From: Paraclostridium bifermentans
Lineage (GTDB): Bacteria > Bacillota > Clostridia > Peptostreptococcales > Peptostreptococcaceae
DNA length: 64,000 nt
Assembly (NCBI RefSeq): GCF_019916025.1
Contig: NZ_CP079737.1
Location: 1,612,001-1,676,000, forward strand
Direction of reading: 5' to 3'
The stretch's first letter is position 1, and every line of letters starts with the position of its first letter. This document shows positions 14,279 through 22,713 of the stretch, piece after piece. The translations under genes were made by a program, and so were the position numbers. The notes under the pieces were generated by a model that did no database searches, had not been told where the DNA came from, and was given only the letters and a program-made list of their open reading frames with translations.

Positions 14279-16715
14279 TTACTTTGAAATGACGAATATT
14301 AAAAAAGAGTTGTCTTATTATAAGATAATTCCACATCAAAATACTAGAAATTATAAATCAATAGAAATAGCTAATATAATAAATAAATGCTATAAGGATT
14401 TAAATAGTAGAATTACTAAACTTGAAGATGATTTTATATATGATTATGAAATGAAGTCTCAAACTAAAGTGGCTTATTATATTCATGTATCTAAAAATAA
14501 AGGTGTAGAATTCTTTTTAATAGTACCTACAGTATATGCAAGTATGTTTATAGAGAAAGTATCTTTAACTTGGAACAAAGTAGAAATGAAAAAAGTAAAT
14601 GATATACCTAGATTTTCAGATGATTGCACTAAAATGAGCGTTCAATACACTAGAGAAGATGCTTTATCACTTGATATTATAGATAAGAAGTCATGTGATC
14701 TATTAGAAGCTCAATTAAATGTTATGAATATGATGCAAGACGACGACAGAATAGGGATATATTACAACTTTAATTATAAGAATAGCCAAAAACAAAAAGG
14801 ATTTAGAACTAGATACAATGAAACTATGGAAAAAATAAAAGATGGTAAGAATGTAGATAAAATAAGAGACAGTAAATCAATAGGTAAACTTTTATTAAAG
14901 ATCCTTATGTTATCCGGAGAAGAAATAATGGACGGAATATCTTCTTTACTAGGAGGAGAAAAGAAATCTAATACTGATGTAGCTATATTAAAAAAGAATT
15001 TAGGTATGTTGCAAAAGAAAGATCTATCTAAATACACTAAAGAAAAAGGTCAATTGGAAACTATCTCAACTCAAATACTTATTATGAGCGAATCCAAAAA
15101 CAAAGAAAATGAAAAATTAAATATAAATTCATTAGCGCAATCGTTCAATAAACTTGATGGAGATAATAAGTTAAGACCTAAAGTTATAGGTATAAAGCGT
15201 AAGATAGATTTAGATAGGAGTAAGTTGCCTATACCGAGTAATGATATGAGTGTTGAAGAAGTATCGGGATTTATAACTCAACCAGGTAAAGAACTTATAA
15301 AGAAACATAATATAAAAGCTAACTCAATTAACGAAGAAAAAGTTCCTGCTGCATGTAAAGAAGGTTATATAAGAACAGGAACAGCATGTAAAAAAGAAGA
15401 AGCTTACTTAAATCCGAATCCGGACCAGGATACAGGTTTAACTATAACAGGTAAACAGGGTAGTGGGAAAACCGAAGAATTAAAAAATTACTCTCATGAT
15501 TGTATAAATAATGTTTACGAATCTATGGAGCATGGAGATAGCATTGTTGTTTTAGATTTTATAGGAAACAATGATTTAGCATCAACTATAGAAAAGATAG
15601 TACCTCCTAATTTATTAGTTATGAAAGATTTATCTAAAGTTGAATGTATGGAATCTATAGCATATCCAGAAAAATTTTATACCGAAGATATGGATCTTAT
15701 GGATAAGTTGGATATAATATCTGAAAAAACACAATTAATGGTTCAATTAATTAATAGTTATAGTCATGGCCAAGACTTAACAAGCCCTATGAGACGTTTC
15801 TTTGTTAGTGCTTGTAATGTAACTTATTCGGTTAATCAATATGCTAGCTTCTCAGATGTTATAAGCTGTTTGGAATTATATGAGACAAGAATGGATTTCA
15901 TAAAAAGAGTTCCTGAGGAATTTAAACTATTTTGTAGTAGCCATATAAATAACTTACTTAAACTTAATGATAAGCATACAAAAGGGGATTTAAAAGGGGA
16001 AGATAATGGAGAGACTTGTGAAAGTAAAATAGATAGGATAATAGATAGAGTGAGTGTAATGAGAGAATCACCTAGATTAGAATGTATGTTAAGTAAGGAT
16101 CCTAGTGATAATATTAATTTTGAAAAAGCTTTTAATGAAGGCAAAGTTATATTAATAAAAATGCGCCAAGATAAGTTTGGAACAACTCATATAAGAAACA
16201 TGTTAACTATGTTCTTTACTACAAGGGTATGGGAAGCATGTGTAAATAGATATTCTAAATCAAATGGAGAAGAGCTTAGAAGAGTTCATTTTATAATTGA
16301 TGAACCTCATCAGATACCTAAAGTTATGGAGTATTTAAGTCCTTTATTACCTCAAATGCGTAAGTTTAGATTAAAACCTGTATTTGCAACTCAATCATTG
16401 TTACAATTAGAAAATATAATGGATGATATGAAGAGCGCTGGATTTAGCTATATGCTATTAGCTGGAAGTGATAAAGTTAACTTTAAATTATTATCAGAAG
16501 AGTTAGCTCCTTATGAAGTAGAGGACCTGTTAAATTTAGAAAGATTCCATAGTTTGAATTTAGTTCCAGATGAAAAAGGAGTACTAAGACCATTTATAAC
16601 TAAGCTTCCTCCAAAATTAAAAATAGAAACTCCTACCCTGCCAGACGTATATAAGAGAGAAATCAATACTAAATATAAGTCCGACATTTTAAAATGTAAC
16701 GCTAAAGTTAGTTGA
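14235..16715 (+). CDS. FtsK/HerA-superfamily ATPase, VirB4/TraD-like
   Basis: An 826-residue protein. Residues 1-~390 form a charged N-terminal domain; Walker A is GKQGSGKT at 406-413 and Walker B is FIIDEP with Asp689-Glu690, followed by QIPKVMEYLSPLLPQMRKF and VFATQSLLQLENI, the sensor-like FATQS motif shared by VirB4, VirD4/TraD and HerA. Length and domain order fit VirB4 best. It should power substrate or pilin movement across the membrane. The chosen ATG overlaps the previous gene by 44 bases; a second ATG eight codons on (MKSIKITDYF) is also possible. No relaxase gene lies nearby. Confidence 0.75.
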   Translation: MGILKGKMKSIKITDYFEMTNIKKELSYYKIIPHQNTRNYKSIEIANIINKCYKDLNSRITKLEDDFIYDYEMKSQTKVAYYIHVSKNKGVEFFLIVPTVYASMFIEKVSLTWNKVEMKKVNDIPRFSDDCTKMSVQYTREDALSLDIIDKKSCDLLEAQLNVMNMMQDDDRIGIYYNFNYKNSQKQKGFRTRYNETMEKIKDGKNVDKIRDSKSIGKLLLKILMLSGEEIMDGISSLLGGEKKSNTDVAILKKNLGMLQKKDLSKYTKEKGQLETISTQILIMSESKNKENEKLNINSLAQSFNKLDGDNKLRPKVIGIKRKIDLDRSKLPIPSNDMSVEEVSGFITQPGKELIKKHNIKANSINEEKVPAACKEGYIRTGTACKKEEAYLNPNPDQDTGLTITGKQGSGKTEELKNYSHDCINNVYESMEHGDSIVVLDFIGNNDLASTIEKIVPPNLLVMKDLSKVECMESIAYPEKFYTEDMDLMDKLDIISEKTQLMVQLINSYSHGQDLTSPMRRFFVSACNVTYSVNQYASFSDVISCLELYETRMDFIKRVPEEFKLFCSSHINNLLKLNDKHTKGDLKGEDNGETCESKIDRIIDRVSVMRESPRLECMLSKDPSDNINFEKAFNEGKVILIKMRQDKFGTTHIRNMLTMFFTTRVWEACVNRYSKSNGEELRRVHFIIDEPHQIPKVMEYLSPLLPQMRKFRLKPVFATQSLLQLENIMDDMKSAGFSYMLLAGSDKVNFKLLSEELAPYEVEDLLNLERFHSLNLVPDEKGVLRPFITKLPPKLKIETPTLPDVYKREINTKYKSDILKCNAKVS

Positions 16716-16807
16716 CTAAAGTTTAAAAATATATAAAATATAAAAAAGGGATGAAAAAATTATTTGTACTTTTTTATTAAATTTGGAACATTTATTATAT
16801 ATATTTT

Positions 16808-16852
16808 CATATACTTTATAAAACGAAGTTTACTGAGGTTATAAAGTATATG
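16808..16852. repeat. Perfect 14-bp inverted repeat with 17-bp centre
   Basis: Arms CATATACTTTATAA and TTATAAAGTATATG are exact reverse complements. No T run follows, so it is not a usual terminator; it lies between the ATPase gene and a terminator, near the end of the accessory island. It could be a regulator or recombinase binding site or a replication-type hairpin. Confidence 0.7.
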
Positions 16853-16892
16853 AATATACATAAAAATATAAAAAATAGCTTGTTCAAATTAT

Positions 16893-16925
16893 AAAAAGAC
16901 TAGGAATACCCCTAGTCTTTTTATT
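16893..16925 (+). terminator. Intrinsic terminator of the VirB4-like cassette
   Basis: A 12-bp stem AAAAAGACTAGG / CCTAGTCTTTTT, six-base loop, T-rich end. Confidence 0.8.
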
Positions 16926-17020
16926 GTGGATAGTTTTGTGGATAAATTGTTGATAAAATCTATAATTGCATAATTAATTACTTGTACTGACATTTCTTAC
17001 TGACATTTGGAGGTGTAACG

Positions 17021-17140
17021 TTGTTTAAACTCAGTTATATCAATGTTTATAGATAGTATTATGATAATACAGTTAAACTTATATCTGAATTTATCAAGCG
17101 TTTAAACAATGATGAATATAAAAAAATATTAGATATATAA
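17021..17140 (+). pseudogene. Possible decayed 39-codon ORF with internal TAG
   Basis: GGAGGTG precedes a TTG that opens a reading frame FKLSYINVYR, stop (TAG at 17054-17056), then YYDNTVKLISEFIKRLNNDEYKKILDI and a stop. The second half reads like real protein, and a perfect terminator follows at once. It may be a small phage-type gene ended by a nonsense change. The short length makes chance possible. Confidence 0.3.
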
Positions 17141-17144
17141 TTTG

Positions 17145-17197
17145 AAATTCACAATTACTATTAAGTTTATATTACTCATAGTAATTGTGAATTTTTT
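17145..17197. terminator. Bidirectional terminator with 17-bp perfect stem
   Basis: AAATTCACAATTACTAT pairs exactly with ATAGTAATTGTGAATTT; a T run follows on both strands. It ends the small decayed ORF and the convergent 69-residue gene, and marks the boundary of the accessory island. Confidence 0.85.
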
Positions 17198-17200
17198 TGC

Positions 17201-17410
17201 CTATTCAACCATATAGGTACACTGTATAGATGCTTTTTCAAAACCATAAACTTCAATAAGTTTTTGATGAAGTATAAATACATCTTTTCCAAATTCGCCA
17301 ACTATTGCATCGCATGTCTTCCTGAACTCATCACAAGTTATAGACGATTCATTTATAGTTAGCATATACCCTAAGTCTTTTTGAATTACAACATAAACAT
17401 TAGACGACAT
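17201..17410 (-). CDS. Small conserved-looking hypothetical protein (69 aa)
   Basis: A 69-residue soluble protein (MSSNVYVVIQKDLGYMLTINE start, QKLIEVYGFEKASIQCTYMVE end) with two cysteines. AGGGG lies eight bases before the ATG. It does not resemble any family I know. It lies between the accessory island and the permease genes. Confidence 0.55.
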   Translation of the reverse strand: MSSNVYVVIQKDLGYMLTINESSITCDEFRKTCDAIVGEFGKDVFILHQKLIEVYGFEKASIQCTYMVE

Positions 17411-17450
17411 ATCAAACTACCCCTTTTCATATAAAATTCAACTAAAATTT

Positions 17451-17969
17451 TTAACTTATATTTATTCGCTTTATCATAAGATAGTCAACTAAATATCCCA
17501 TTATTATAACTCCTGGAATATCAATTATTAATCGAAGTATAGTAAATTTATATCCCAACGCTCCAATTTCAAATAATAATGTTGAAAACTTAGTAACACA
17601 CCAAGCATTAAGAAAAATAATAATGTTAGAAAATTTAACTCCCTTTTTGATAAGTACAGCTGTAAATGGAAATGCAGCATACATGGGTCCAGCAGAAAAA
17701 AATGCTATTAAAAAAGAAATAAATATACCTTTAATACCAGAGCTATCACCCATATACTTTATAAAATATTTTTTAGGAACCCAAATATCTAAAAGACTTA
17801 ACATAACCATTACCGGAGGAAGGATAGATAGCATTTGGATTAAACTGGAAGTTGTAATATTAAAAATTTTATATCCTATATTTATATTATATAAACATAT
17901 CAAAATACAAATGAATGAACTTATAAAAAAATATTTATATCTTTTTATTACTGATATTAAAGTACTCAT
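17451..17969 (-). CDS. Permease, COG0701/DUF318-like, C-terminal half of a split pair
   Basis: A 172-residue protein with four to five transmembrane helices. The helix FLIAFFSAGPMYAAFPFTAVLIKKG and the following FLNAWCVTKFSTLLFEIG match the second half of COG0701 permeases (ArsP-like). Its ATG overlaps the end of the preceding gene by four bases (ATGA), so both halves are made together and presumably dimerise. The substrate cannot be read from the sequence. Confidence 0.6.
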   Translation of the reverse strand: MSTLISVIKRYKYFFISSFICILICLYNINIGYKIFNITTSSLIQMLSILPPVMVMLSLLDIWVPKKYFIKYMGDSSGIKGIFISFLIAFFSAGPMYAAFPFTAVLIKKGVKFSNIIIFLNAWCVTKFSTLLFEIGALGYKFTILRLIIDIPGVIIMGYLVDYLMIKRINIS

Positions 17970-18445
17970 GCTAATACTCCTCCTATGAAAGCCGCAACTA
18001 AAAATGCAAATAAGAAAGCTATAAAATTCCTGTAGAATGCAGCTTTTTTGCCGATATATTTAGATTCTAGTGAGAATGTTAAGATTCCAACCATTGTAGA
18101 TGTCGATATGAAAGCCGCTACTTGAGAGTAACCCGCTCCGCTTTTTAATAATATATCTCCAGTAGAGAAAGCTACAAATGTAGGCATCGTAGTTATAGAG
18201 CCTATAAAAGAGGCTATCGATACTCCCAAAACACTTGAATTTGGCCCTATAAACTTAGAAATAGAAACAGGATTAATAATAGCTAGAATTATAGCTATTA
18301 TTATAACTATACAAAGAAATTGAGGCATAATATTTTCAAAGGATTTAGCTGCATTTATATAAGCATTCTTGGTTTTTTCCCTGTCTTTAAAAAAAGAAAT
18401 AAATGTTATCAATATGCATAGACCATACATAATAAAAGATGTCAC
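17966..18445 (-). CDS. Permease, COG0701/DUF318-like, N-terminal half of a split pair
   Basis: A 159-residue protein with four transmembrane helices; SIASFIGSITTMPTFVAFSTGDILLKSG is the counterpart of the SAGPMYAAFP motif in its partner, showing the internal symmetry of these permeases. The start is placed at a GTG (MTSFIMYGLC) because AGGGGGG lies directly before it; an upstream ATG lies in that ribosome site itself. Fused versions of ~300 residues exist in other bacteria. Confidence 0.6.
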   Translation of the reverse strand: MTSFIMYGLCILITFISFFKDREKTKNAYINAAKSFENIMPQFLCIVIIIAIILAIINPVSISKFIGPNSSVLGVSIASFIGSITTMPTFVAFSTGDILLKSGAGYSQVAAFISTSTMVGILTFSLESKYIGKKAAFYRNFIAFLFAFLVAAFIGGVLA

Positions 18446-18588
18446 AAAAATCCCCCCTAGCATTAATTTATACTATGAAGAAAATAGGTTAATCGTAACC
18501 TGGTAATTAAAGTAATAAAATATATAAATTATAAAATTGGTAATAACTAATAGAGATAAGCTTTGTTTAAGGAGGAATTAGTTATTCT

Positions 18589-19980
18589 ATGAATAAGCAA
18601 AAACGATTAGTCATCCCACATACATTTACAATAATATTTTTACTAATAGTTTTTATGGCTATTTTAACTTGGATTATACCCAGTGGACAATTTCAGCGCA
18701 AAGAAATCGACAATAGGTTGGTTGTAATTCCAAATACCTATGAATATGTTAAGGAAAATCCTCAAAGTATTGATGATATATTTAGGGCACCGATAGATGG
18801 ATTTGTAGATGCTGCAGAAATTGTAGGTTTTGTTTTATTAGTTGGAGGATCATTTGGAATAGTTAATAAAACTGGAGCTATAGAAGCTGGAATTAATGCT
18901 GTTGTAAAAAAATTAAGGGGGAATGAAATTATAATAATCCCTATATCTATGATACTGTTTAGCTTAGGAGGTACAGTGTTTGGAATGGCTGAAGAAACAT
19001 TGCCATTTTATATGATATTTGTGCCCTTAATGCTAACTATTGGATATGATTCACTTACCGCTGTGGCTACTGTATTTTTAGGAGCTATGACAGGTAATAT
19101 AGCATCAACTATAAATCCTTTTTCGGTTGGGATAGCACAGGCATTAGCTCAAATAACTCCGGGGTCAGGAATAGCATTTAGGTTTTTGATATATATAATT
19201 CTTATAACAATTTCTATAATATTTGTCGTATTTTATGCTAGAAAAATAAAAAAATACCCAAACAAATCCATAGTGTATGATTTAGACTTAGAAACAAAAG
19301 AACATATTCAAATGGAGAGTGCTAATATAAAAGAGTTTACACCTAAAGAAATAGGAGTTCTAATTATATTTGCAGTGGGAATGACTATGATGATATTTGG
19401 AGTTTTAAAACTTGGATGGTATATATCCGAAATAGCTATGATCTTTATAGCTATTGGAATTTTATCGGGAATTATAGGAGGACTCAATCAAGAGACTATT
19501 GCTATTTCATTTATAGAGGGATCAAAAGATTTAATATCAGCAGCCCTTGCAATAGCATTAGCGCGTGGGATTGTTATAATTGCTCAAAATGGATTTATAA
19601 TAGATACTATGTTGAATTCAGCGGCAGGATACCTACAGAATTTACCAAAAGTAGTTTTTGTTAATTTAACTTTATTCCTAGAGGCAGCATTGGCATTTTT
19701 AATTCCATCGTCATCTGGCCTAGCTTCTCTTACAATACCTGTTTTAGCACCACTGTCTGATTTAGTTGGAGTTTCGGTTCAATTGATAGTTACGGCTTAT
19801 CAATTTGGTGTAGGACTTACAAATATGATAACTCCTACATCAGGCGTTTTAATGGGAGCATTAGCTCTTGCAAATATACCTTATTCTAAGTGGTTAAGAT
19901 TTGTAATGCCATTAATTATAACACTGTTTATTTCATGTATGATATTTTTAACAATAGGACAAATTATAGGAATTAAATAA
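18589..19980 (+). CDS. YfcC-family anaerobic C4-dicarboxylate/basic amino-acid carrier
   Basis: A 463-residue carrier with about 12 transmembrane helices. The opening PHTFTIIFLLIVFMAILTWI-PSGQF, the re-entrant GGTVFGMAEET and the repeat FLIPSSSGLASLTIPVLAPLSD with ITPTSGVLMGALALA are typical of YfcC/DcuC proteins. GGAGG lies before the ATG. Members take up dicarboxylates, peptides or amino acids in anaerobes; substrate unknown here. It appears monocistronic. Confidence 0.8.
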   Translation: MNKQKRLVIPHTFTIIFLLIVFMAILTWIIPSGQFQRKEIDNRLVVIPNTYEYVKENPQSIDDIFRAPIDGFVDAAEIVGFVLLVGGSFGIVNKTGAIEAGINAVVKKLRGNEIIIIPISMILFSLGGTVFGMAEETLPFYMIFVPLMLTIGYDSLTAVATVFLGAMTGNIASTINPFSVGIAQALAQITPGSGIAFRFLIYIILITISIIFVVFYARKIKKYPNKSIVYDLDLETKEHIQMESANIKEFTPKEIGVLIIFAVGMTMMIFGVLKLGWYISEIAMIFIAIGILSGIIGGLNQETIAISFIEGSKDLISAALAIALARGIVIIAQNGFIIDTMLNSAAGYLQNLPKVVFVNLTLFLEAALAFLIPSSSGLASLTIPVLAPLSDLVGVSVQLIVTAYQFGVGLTNMITPTSGVLMGALALANIPYSKWLRFVMPLIITLFISCMIFLTIGQIIGIK

Positions 19981-19985
19981 AATAT

Positions 19986-20095
19986 ACTTGCAAAGTATCA
20001 AGTTCATTTGTTATAATGTTAATACCGTTAAATAATAATAATAATTTGTTTTGAGGGGCTCTTATCTATTTTAAATAGATAAGGGCTTCTTCTAT
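19986..20095 (+). ncRNA. Possible small RNA or terminator leader after the YfcC-type gene
   Basis: TTGCAA and TATAAT boxes 18 bases apart (19989-20018) are followed after ~40 bases by a hairpin CTTATCTATTT / AAATAGATAAG and a T/C-rich tail. This could be a ~70-nt RNA of its own or, more simply, a promoter-like chance match before the terminator of the preceding gene. No ORF fits. Confidence 0.3.
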
Positions 20096-20196
20096 TTGCG
20101 TAGATTTTTTATTTGTATAATTATGTAAAATTATTATAATATAGGGGGGTATGTATTGTATAATAGTATTAACATATTAAAGGGGGTTAGGAAATA

Positions 20197-21006
20197 GTGG
20201 ACGAGCTTATTATAGTTAGAGGTGCTGGAGATATAGCAACTGGAGTTATACATAAACTTAGTAGATGTGGATTTAATGTTTTAGCATTAGAAGTAAAAGA
20301 TCCTTTGTCTATAAGAAGAAAAGTATGTTTTAGTGAAGCTATTTACGATGGTGAAGTGTGTATAGAGGGAGTTATTTGTAAATTTGTAAATAATGAAGAT
20401 GACTTAAAAAAAGCTTTTTTATCAAAAAAAGTTTGTGTAACTATTGATCCTGAGGGTATCTTAATTAATAAATTAAAACCAAAAGTTGTAATAGATGCTA
20501 TAATTGCAAAAAAAAATTTAGGTACAAATAAAGATATGGCTCCTATTACAATTGGATTAGGGCCTGGATTTGAAGCTGGATATGATGTTGACTTTGTAAT
20601 AGAAACAATGAGAGGGCACGATTTAGGAAGAATAATCACTAAAGGTTATGCAACTGAAAATACAGGTATTCCAGGAAATATTAATGGCTTCAGTAAGGAA
20701 AGAGTAATTTATTCAACTGAAGATGGTATTATAAAAAACATTTGTGATATAGGAGATTTAGTTTATAAAAATCAAGTTATTGCTAAAATAGAAAATGGTA
20801 AAAACTCAGTTGATGTGTTAGCCACTATGGATGGCATTATAAGAGGTATTATAAGAAATAACAGTAAAATTAAAAAAAATCTTAAAATTGCCGATATAGA
20901 CCCTAGAAAAAGTGAACTTAAAAATTGCGAAACTATATCTGATAAAGCTAGATGCATAGCTGGAGGAGTTTTAGAGGCTATCCTTATGAATTGGAGTGAT
21001 ATATAG
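20197..21006 (+). CDS. yqeB: YqeB, selenium-dependent molybdenum hydroxylase system protein
   Basis: A 269-residue protein starting with GTG; IIVRGAGDIATGVIHKLSRCGF is the hallmark Rossmann-like start of the YqeB/EF2563 family, and ITIGLGPGFEAG with ETMRGHDLGRII is its conserved core. The family accompanies molybdenum hydroxylases that carry labile selenium. The stop touches the next ATG by one base gap, so it is coupled to xdhC. The hydroxylase structural genes are not in this window. Confidence 0.85.
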   Translation: MDELIIVRGAGDIATGVIHKLSRCGFNVLALEVKDPLSIRRKVCFSEAIYDGEVCIEGVICKFVNNEDDLKKAFLSKKVCVTIDPEGILINKLKPKVVIDAIIAKKNLGTNKDMAPITIGLGPGFEAGYDVDFVIETMRGHDLGRIITKGYATENTGIPGNINGFSKERVIYSTEDGIIKNICDIGDLVYKNQVIAKIENGKNSVDVLATMDGIIRGIIRNNSKIKKNLKIADIDPRKSELKNCETISDKARCIAGGVLEAILMNWSDI

Positions 21007-21807
21007 ATGAATGAATATATTTTGAAAAAAGTGTATGAAGATTTAGAATTAGGCAATAGAGTGTGTTTTGTAACGCTTACAGATGTCAAAGGTTCAAGCC
21101 CTGGTAAACAAGGCGCTGTCATGGCTGTATTTAAAGATGATTCTGTAATAGGAACTATAGGTGGCGGAATACTAGAAAATGTTGTTATAAATAAATGTAG
21201 GGAATGTATTAAAACAGGAGAAGATTTCAACTTTGATTATTCACTTACAGAAGAATCTCTAGAAACTACTATGAAATGTGGTGGATATGTAAAAGGCTAT
21301 ATAAAAGTATTTAAACCAAAGCCTAAGTTATTAATTATTGGAGGAGGTCATATAGGTCATTCTTTATACAACATATCAAAAGGGTTAGACTTCTATTCTA
21401 CTATAGTAGATGATAGACAAGAATTTGCAAATGAAAATAGGTTTCCAGATGCTGATGAAATATACTCAGGAAATATAAGTGAAATTTTAAACAAAATTAA
21501 TATTGATGACAATACATACATAGTAATTGCTACTCGAGGTTATGAAAAAGATATAGAAGCTTTGAGAGAGGTCATAAACTCTAAGGCAGCTTATATAGGT
21601 ATGATTGGTAGCCGTAAGAAATGGAAAGCTTTAAAAAAAGAATTGTTAAGTGAAGGTATAGAGGAAAAGTTATTAGAATCTGTATATGCTCCTGTAGGTA
21701 TTAATATATCTTCAAGTAGCGTTTTAGAAATAGCTTTTGGAATTATGGCAGAGGTGTTGTTAGTTAAAAATAATGGTGATCTTTCACATAGAAAAGATAA
21801 AAGGTAG
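21007..21807 (+). CDS. xdhC: XdhC/CoxI family molybdenum hydroxylase accessory protein
   Basis: A 266-residue protein with the XdhC N-terminal part (LTDVKGSSPGKQGAVMAV, GTIGGGILENVV) and the C-terminal Rossmann part (LLIIGGGHIGHSL, DDRQEFANENRFPDAD, YIGMIGSRKKW). XdhC proteins bind molybdenum cofactor and help sulfurate and insert it into hydroxylases such as xanthine dehydrogenase. It follows yqeB directly and precedes a MoaA-like gene by 28 bases. Confidence 0.9.
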   Translation: MNEYILKKVYEDLELGNRVCFVTLTDVKGSSPGKQGAVMAVFKDDSVIGTIGGGILENVVINKCRECIKTGEDFNFDYSLTEESLETTMKCGGYVKGYIKVFKPKPKLLIIGGGHIGHSLYNISKGLDFYSTIVDDRQEFANENRFPDADEIYSGNISEILNKINIDDNTYIVIATRGYEKDIEALREVINSKAAYIGMIGSRKKWKALKKELLSEGIEEKLLESVYAPVGINISSSSVLEIAFGIMAEVLLVKNNGDLSHRKDKR

Positions 21808-21835
21808 TTTGGTTTTATAAAGAGGTGTTGTAATT

Positions 21836-22675
21836 ATGATAGATAGATATAAAAGAGATATTCATAAACTTGTTATATCTTTAGGTAAAGAGTTTATTTT
21901 AAACATTGATAGTTTAAAATTTATAGTTAAAGAATTAGTTAATTTGGGAATAGATGATATTGAGTTTGATCTAAATGATAATATAGATCAAACTAGCTTA
22001 TGTCACATAATTAATTATATTAATAGTGAATGTAATATTAACCATATAGGAATAGTCACAGATGGATCTGGAATATATAGTAAAATTAGTGAGCTTAAAT
22101 CGTATGGACTTACAAATATAAGTGTTAGATTAGAATCTTTAAAGCAATATAAATATAAGCAGTTAAATCATAATATAAATATAAATGAAGTGTTAGAGCT
22201 TATTAATAACTGTATAAGCTTTAAACTGAATACAAAAATAATTTGTACTCTTATAAATGATTTTAACACTGATGAAGTGTTTGACTTTGTCTATTTAACA
22301 AAGTATTTACCTGTAGAGGTTTCTTTTTCTGAACTTATTCCTGATCCTAAATGTATGAATTTTTTTAACAAAGGATATATAAATGTTAAAGAAGTTTTAG
22401 AAAGTATAAAAGAGTTACATAAATTAAATTATGTAAACGGAAGGATGGATTATTATAAGTTAGATGATTCTAAAGGTGTAATAAGTAGAGACACTCATAA
22501 TGATAAGTGTGATATATGCTTAAAGTGTAATGAAATATTTTTAGATGAAAATGGATATATAAAAACGTGTATAAACTCTAATGTAATTGTAGATACAAAA
22601 CCTTATATAAATAAACCATTAATGTTTAAAGAAATAATAAAGCAATCTATATATGATAAACCTAAAAATGATTAA
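21836..22675 (+). CDS. MoaA-like protein lacking the radical-SAM cysteine motif (probable pseudo-enzyme)
   Basis: A 279-residue protein that reads like MoaA: DRYKRDIHKLVISL at the start, LVNLGIDDIEF in place of LGVKKIRLTGGEP, GIVTDGSG for LTTNG, LTNISVRLESL for RVNVSLDAL, and the C-terminal CDICLKCNEIFLDENGYIKTCI, which matches the second iron-sulfur cluster site. The N-terminal CxxxCxxC that binds the radical-SAM cluster is absent: the chain passes straight from VISLGKEF to the next helix. It may bind GTP or a cofactor without radical chemistry. RBS GAGGTG; operon partner of yqeB-xdhC; terminator follows. Confidence 0.65.
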   Translation: MIDRYKRDIHKLVISLGKEFILNIDSLKFIVKELVNLGIDDIEFDLNDNIDQTSLCHIINYINSECNINHIGIVTDGSGIYSKISELKSYGLTNISVRLESLKQYKYKQLNHNININEVLELINNCISFKLNTKIICTLINDFNTDEVFDFVYLTKYLPVEVSFSELIPDPKCMNFFNKGYINVKEVLESIKELHKLNYVNGRMDYYKLDDSKGVISRDTHNDKCDICLKCNEIFLDENGYIKTCINSNVIVDTKPYINKPLMFKEIIKQSIYDKPKND

Positions 22676-22680
22676 ATATA

Positions 22681-22713
22681 AAAAGCTATATCTATTTAGA
22701 TATAGCTTTTTTA
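22681..22713. terminator. Bidirectional terminator
   Basis: A 14-bp stem AAAAGCTATATCTA / TAGATATAGCTTTT with a T run, between the MoaA-like gene and the convergent acyltransferase. Confidence 0.8.

Noticed and set aside
12803-16715. Complete conjugative element
   Set aside because: No relaxase, coupling-protein pair, VirB6/VirB8-like or replication gene was found beside the VirB4-like ATPase.
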